16,715 nucleotides of DNA, taken from positions 1-16,715 of the forward strand of contig CAAGIZ010000072.1 of assembly GCA_900770075.1 (NCBI GenBank). Reading direction: 5' to 3'. This document shows positions 14,063 through 16,715 of this stretch, piece by piece (the stretch's first letter is position 1; every line of letters begins with the position of its first letter). The stretch is from Spirochaetia bacterium (GTDB lineage: Bacteria > Spirochaetota > Spirochaetia > Treponematales > Treponemataceae). The notes under the pieces are model-generated. The model searched no databases. It was not told the DNA's origin and saw only the letters and a list, made by a program, of their open reading frames with translations. The position numbers were made by a program, and so were the translations under genes.

Positions 14063-14847
14063 TTTTCATCGTTCTCCATCTTTACGTATTTTATCATTTC
14101 AACTTCGTTAAGTTTGCTGCGCCCGCACATGGCATTAAAGACCATATTCCTCAAAAAAGACCTGTTTTCCTTAGGGCTCAGGGCAGGGTCAGCAAAAAAA
14201 GGACCGTCAATATAGGTTACCATCCTTGGTGTTTTAAAAAACTTCCGCTTTTTGTAGACATTTGTAAAGCAAAAGACCGGAGTCCCGTGCTCTACAGGAT
14301 ACTTAAAAGAAGAATCAGGAAAATTTCGGATTTTCGTATAAAAGGGCCAGATGTGGGCTTCCGGGTAAATCACCACAGCCCGCTTTTTTTCAACATGAAA
14401 TTTTATGGTTCCCATAAAGTTGCGTCCGGCCTTAAGATTGTCCGGCAGAGGAAGGGCACCTACATAGGGAAGGAACCTTCCCAGAACAGGAATAGAAACG
14501 TTGTTGGGGTGCACAATTACCATGGCATCCTTAGGCCAGCAGACAAAAGTGGGAACCAGCGGGTCGGCAAAGACATTGGTGTGGTTGCCATAGACAAAAA
14601 AGGACTGATTTTTGCAGGAAGCGATTGCCTGCCTGTTTACTATCTTGTGGGCAAACTTCAATTTAAGGTAAGACCAGGCAATAGGAACGGCCACAATCCT
14701 GTAGATAAAAAAGTGCAGGAGGTTCCAAACAAACCCCCGGCCGCCGTAGTTCCAGTTTTCGTCGATTTTTTTGGGAACGATTACGGCAGTGGAAAATTCG
14801 TCGTTTAATTCATCCTTGTAGTAAATGATTTTACGCCTGTCTGCCAT
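14059..14847 (-). CDS. PlsC-like lysophospholipid acyltransferase (HX5D variant)
   Basis: This is a 262-residue member of the glycerolphosphate acyltransferase superfamily, which moves acyl chains onto lysophosphatidate or related lipids at the membrane. FFVYGNHTNVFADP (83-96) is the catalytic His-Asp block, with His89 and Asp95 five residues apart; the textbook form has four. VVIYPEAHIWPFYTKIRNF (158-176) is the substrate-phosphate block, with Glu163 where the usual form has EG. The region LLHFFIYRIVAVPIAWSYL (43-61) is a hydrophobic anchor. The start ATG lies two bases after the stop of the upstream acyltransferase, and its end overlaps the GT8 start by four bases. Acyl donor and acceptor cannot be told from sequence. 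Confidence 0.85.
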   Translation of the reverse strand: MADRRKIIYYKDELNDEFSTAVIVPKKIDENWNYGGRGFVWNLLHFFIYRIVAVPIAWSYLKLKFAHKIVNRQAIASCKNQSFFVYGNHTNVFADPLVPTFVCWPKDAMVIVHPNNVSIPVLGRFLPYVGALPLPDNLKAGRNFMGTIKFHVEKKRAVVIYPEAHIWPFYTKIRNFPDSSFKYPVEHGTPVFCFTNVYKKRKFFKTPRMVTYIDGPFFADPALSPKENRSFLRNMVFNAMCGRSKLNEVEMIKYVKMENDEK

Positions 14848-14849
14848 AC

Positions 14850-15719
14850 CTATTGCGCTTCATCGGAATAAACCAGCGGAATTCCATAAACCTCTTCATA
14901 AAGATTTTTCCATGCCAGATAGTTTTCGTTTTTAAGATATTCAGCATTCTGGCGCACGGAAAGTTCAGCCTTCGGGTAAACCGGCTTTAAGATGTGGACA
15001 GTGTATTCCTGAACAAAAAAACCGTCCGAATCAACAATATCCGAATCCTCCATAGTTATAAAAAACGGAAGCACGGGCACGTTGTTTTCGGAAGCCATCT
15101 TAAAAGCCCCGGAAGTAAGAGGACGGGGTTTTCTGTAGTTCCACCACATAGCCTGCTCAGGATAAATCAAAATCTGCCTGCCCTGGGCAAGATAAGTCTT
15201 TACGGCATACATAAAGTTTTTCATGGTGGAAGGCACGCTGCTCAAAGGCAGGGTGTTGCAGTGCTTAAAGAGAAAGCCGTAAAAGCCCGGAAAGTTAGTA
15301 AAGTTCCCCTCCCGGCAAACCTTAAGAAGTTCCCGATGGTAAACGTGTTTTTCAATGGCCTTGTATACGGCAAAGTTGTCCATGGCGTTAAAGTGGTTGC
15401 AGGTGATGATTGCCCCCTTCCGCTTTAACTCAATGTAGTTTTCAAGCCCCCTAACCTCTTTCAAAATCATGATTTTTTTACGGAGAAGGGTATTTATGTG
15501 GTGTCTCGCCAGAATGTTTGCAAATTTCATCCACAGCCGGCTGGAAAGCTTTACGTTCAGATAATCCACCATGTCCGGCAGCAGGGGAATGGTAGGAGGG
15601 TCGGCTTCAACATCCTGCGACCAAAGCCCGTCCTTCTCGAACTGCCTGATTTTTTCGACAATTGCAAGCCTGTCAGGATTTTTTTTAACCTCAGCTGCGG
15701 TTTCATTCCGGCTGTCCAT
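14850..15719 (-). CDS. PlsC-like acyltransferase with long N-terminal extension
   Basis: This is a second acyltransferase of the same superfamily but only distantly similar to its neighbour. Numbered from the chosen ATG (289 residues), ITCNHFNAMDNF holds the canonical HX4D pair His109/Asp114. ILIYPEQAMWWNYRKPRPL holds the second conserved block (Glu188), followed by SGAFKMA and NVPVLPF. About 90 residues without recognised motifs precede the catalytic core. Two starts are possible: ATG at 15719 behind AAGGGGG with a six-base spacer, or TTG at 15776 behind AAGGG, which would add 19 residues. I prefer the ATG. The upstream GT8 gene stops at 15792 and the next gene starts two bases past this one, so it is an internal operon member. 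Confidence 0.82.
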   Translation of the reverse strand: MDSRNETAAEVKKNPDRLAIVEKIRQFEKDGLWSQDVEADPPTIPLLPDMVDYLNVKLSSRLWMKFANILARHHINTLLRKKIMILKEVRGLENYIELKRKGAIITCNHFNAMDNFAVYKAIEKHVYHRELLKVCREGNFTNFPGFYGFLFKHCNTLPLSSVPSTMKNFMYAVKTYLAQGRQILIYPEQAMWWNYRKPRPLTSGAFKMASENNVPVLPFFITMEDSDIVDSDGFFVQEYTVHILKPVYPKAELSVRQNAEYLKNENYLAWKNLYEEVYGIPLVYSDEAQ

Positions 15720-15791
15720 AAAAAGCCCCCTTAACCAGTTTTCCGACAATTTTTTCCGGCAAAAGTTCTCCGGCAAAAACAGCCCTTACCC

Positions 15792-16715
15792 TTATTTTTT
15801 TGCTTTTGTGGAATTGCAGTAGTTGTTCGGGTCGTTGGAATCCTCAATGGCCATCTTAACAAGGTTTTCAAAAGCCAGATTGTCCCGCTCGTGCAGGTCT
15901 TCCGTGTAGGCTGCCTTGATTTTTAAGATATTGTCGTAGAGGAAAGTCTTCCGGGCATATTTCCAGAAAAATTCTTCGTAGTAAATGTTGTCGTAATGCC
16001 AAGGCTTCCAGTTGATTTTATAGTGAATGAGCTTAAGGTTCTTGTCGTCGAATTTGTCCGACTTAAATGCAGACTTATTCCAGCCCAAATCCACCATTTT
16101 TACCTTTCCCTGACAAAGAACATTCAGATAGTCCTCGTCCTGAGTAACCCGGAAAGTGTAAGTATTCATAAGCTTAATAAATTTAGACTCAATGTCGTCT
16201 TCCCGGTATTTTTTTGCGTTGATAAGGAGAACTCCGGCGCTAAAATAGTCTTCCCTCGGAATACCAAGAGCCTTTTCAACATAGGTGCCGAAAACGTCAT
16301 ATTCCATCATAACTTCTTCGCTGGCAGCACCGAGAATATTGTCGCCGATGTCGATGTTGTACAGTTCAGAAATATCCCCGGTAACAACGATGTCGCAGTC
16401 CAGATAGAGAACCTTGTCGTACTGGGAAAAAACCCGTGGAATAAAAACGCGGCAATAGGTTTCTTTTGAATAATAATCCCTCAAATGGAAGTTTCCGGAA
16501 GATTTTTCCATCTCCTCGCCGAGAGAAACAAATTCGATTGAAGCACCGTCAGGGCGGGCATCGTGGCAGATTAACTTCAACTGTTCAGCATATTCCCGCT
16601 TCAAACTGGTAGTCAAAACATAAATTTTGTAAAAATAGTCTTTAGACGCATTGTCCAAAAGAGAAGTCAAGGCAACCGCTAAAAAAGGAGCATAATTGTT
16701 GTCGGTTGCAAAAAA
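15792..16715 (-). CDS. Glycosyltransferase family 8 protein (5' end outside the window)
   Basis: The frame stays open to the right edge, so the gene is cut there. Reading in from the edge gives TDNNYAPFLAVAL, the standard GT8 N-terminal nucleotide-binding segment. A TTG at 16670 is therefore not the true start, and probably only a few codons are missing. Visible blocks are KVLYLDCDIVVTGDISELYN (DxD aspartates about 106 and 108 of the visible 307 residues), YFSAGVLLINAKKY and LIHYKINWKPW, the C-terminal His block. This LgtC/GspA-like pattern is more typical than that of the other GT8 in the operon. The enzyme would be cytoplasmic and metal-dependent. It is the first visible gene of the GT8-acyltransferase-acyltransferase-GT8 operon; more members may lie beyond the edge. 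Confidence 0.92.
   Translation of the reverse strand, partial: FFATDNNYAPFLAVALTSLLDNASKDYFYKIYVLTTSLKREYAEQLKLICHDARPDGASIEFVSLGEEMEKSSGNFHLRDYYSKETYCRVFIPRVFSQYDKVLYLDCDIVVTGDISELYNIDIGDNILGAASEEVMMEYDVFGTYVEKALGIPREDYFSAGVLLINAKKYREDDIESKFIKLMNTYTFRVTQDEDYLNVLCQGKVKMVDLGWNKSAFKSDKFDDKNLKLIHYKINWKPWHYDNIYYEEFFWKYARKTFLYDNILKIKAAYTEDLHERDNLAFENLVKMAIEDSNDPNNYCNSTKAKK

Noticed and set aside
14005..14808. 267-residue plus-strand frame opposite the acyltransferase
   Set aside because: The minus strand has catalytic acyltransferase motifs and operon overlaps; the plus frame is a compositional shadow.
15720..15776. N-terminal extension of the second acyltransferase from TTG
   Set aside because: ATG at 15719 has a better ribosome binding site and the extra 19 residues show no family motif; kept only as an alternative.
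16668..16670. TTG at 16670 as start of the right-hand GT8 gene
   Set aside because: The frame continues upstream with TDNNYAPFLAVAL, the conserved family N-terminus, to the window edge.
1..16715. tRNA genes, CRISPR arrays, insertion sequences or toxin-antitoxin pairs
   Set aside because: No cloverleaf with a TTCGA-type arm, no regular spacer repeats, and no transposase, integrase or toxin motif were seen on either strand.

Overview
The window looks like part of a spirochaete chromosome, most likely a Treponema from a gut, rumen or oral pectin-using lineage. This is inferred from the gene set and order (NAD kinase, a DegT-like protein and CheW in a row; a short MetH; an orphan GltA-like flavoprotein; a secreted pectin-type acetylesterase; tandem GT8 glycosyltransferases with divergent PlsC-type acyltransferases). 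There is no rRNA, tRNA, CRISPR array, insertion sequence or phage gene. Most genes are ordinary housekeeping genes. The least explained parts are a PAP2-like protein, a GT8/acyltransferase operon and several structured intergenic elements.

Layout. Positions 1-4330 are read on the minus strand. In transcription order they hold a ComF-family phosphoribosyltransferase, then, from a strong promoter at 3548-3520, a GltA-like oxidoreductase, CheW, a DegT-family protein without the PLP lysine, and NAD kinase, which runs off the left edge. A 279-bp divergent gap with a GC-rich hairpin element separates these from a plus-strand operon at 4610-8565: metH (no C-terminal reactivation domain), a divergent PAP2-like protein and queD. 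Both junctions in that operon are 8-base overlaps. A second GC-rich hairpin-packed gap (8566-8844) holds a probable terminator and the promoter of a secreted SGNH/GDSL esterase of the rhamnogalacturonan acetylesterase type (8845-10422). A bidirectional terminator divides it from the convergent pssA gene.

From 10656 rightward almost every gene concerns the cell envelope. These are phosphatidylserine synthase (minus), a 322-bp gap with a cruciform-like palindromic repeat, then DedA and DUF368 proteins in tandem (plus). Members of both families are known as undecaprenyl-phosphate translocases. They run into a minus-strand operon that in transcription order is GT8 glycosyltransferase (cut by the right edge), PlsC-like acyltransferase, a second PlsC-like acyltransferase and a second GT8. 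This operon plausibly builds or decorates an acylated glycolipid or surface glycan, and the DedA/DUF368 pair would recycle the lipid carrier. That link is inference.

All calls come from reading the sequence and recalling family motifs. No database search was run.
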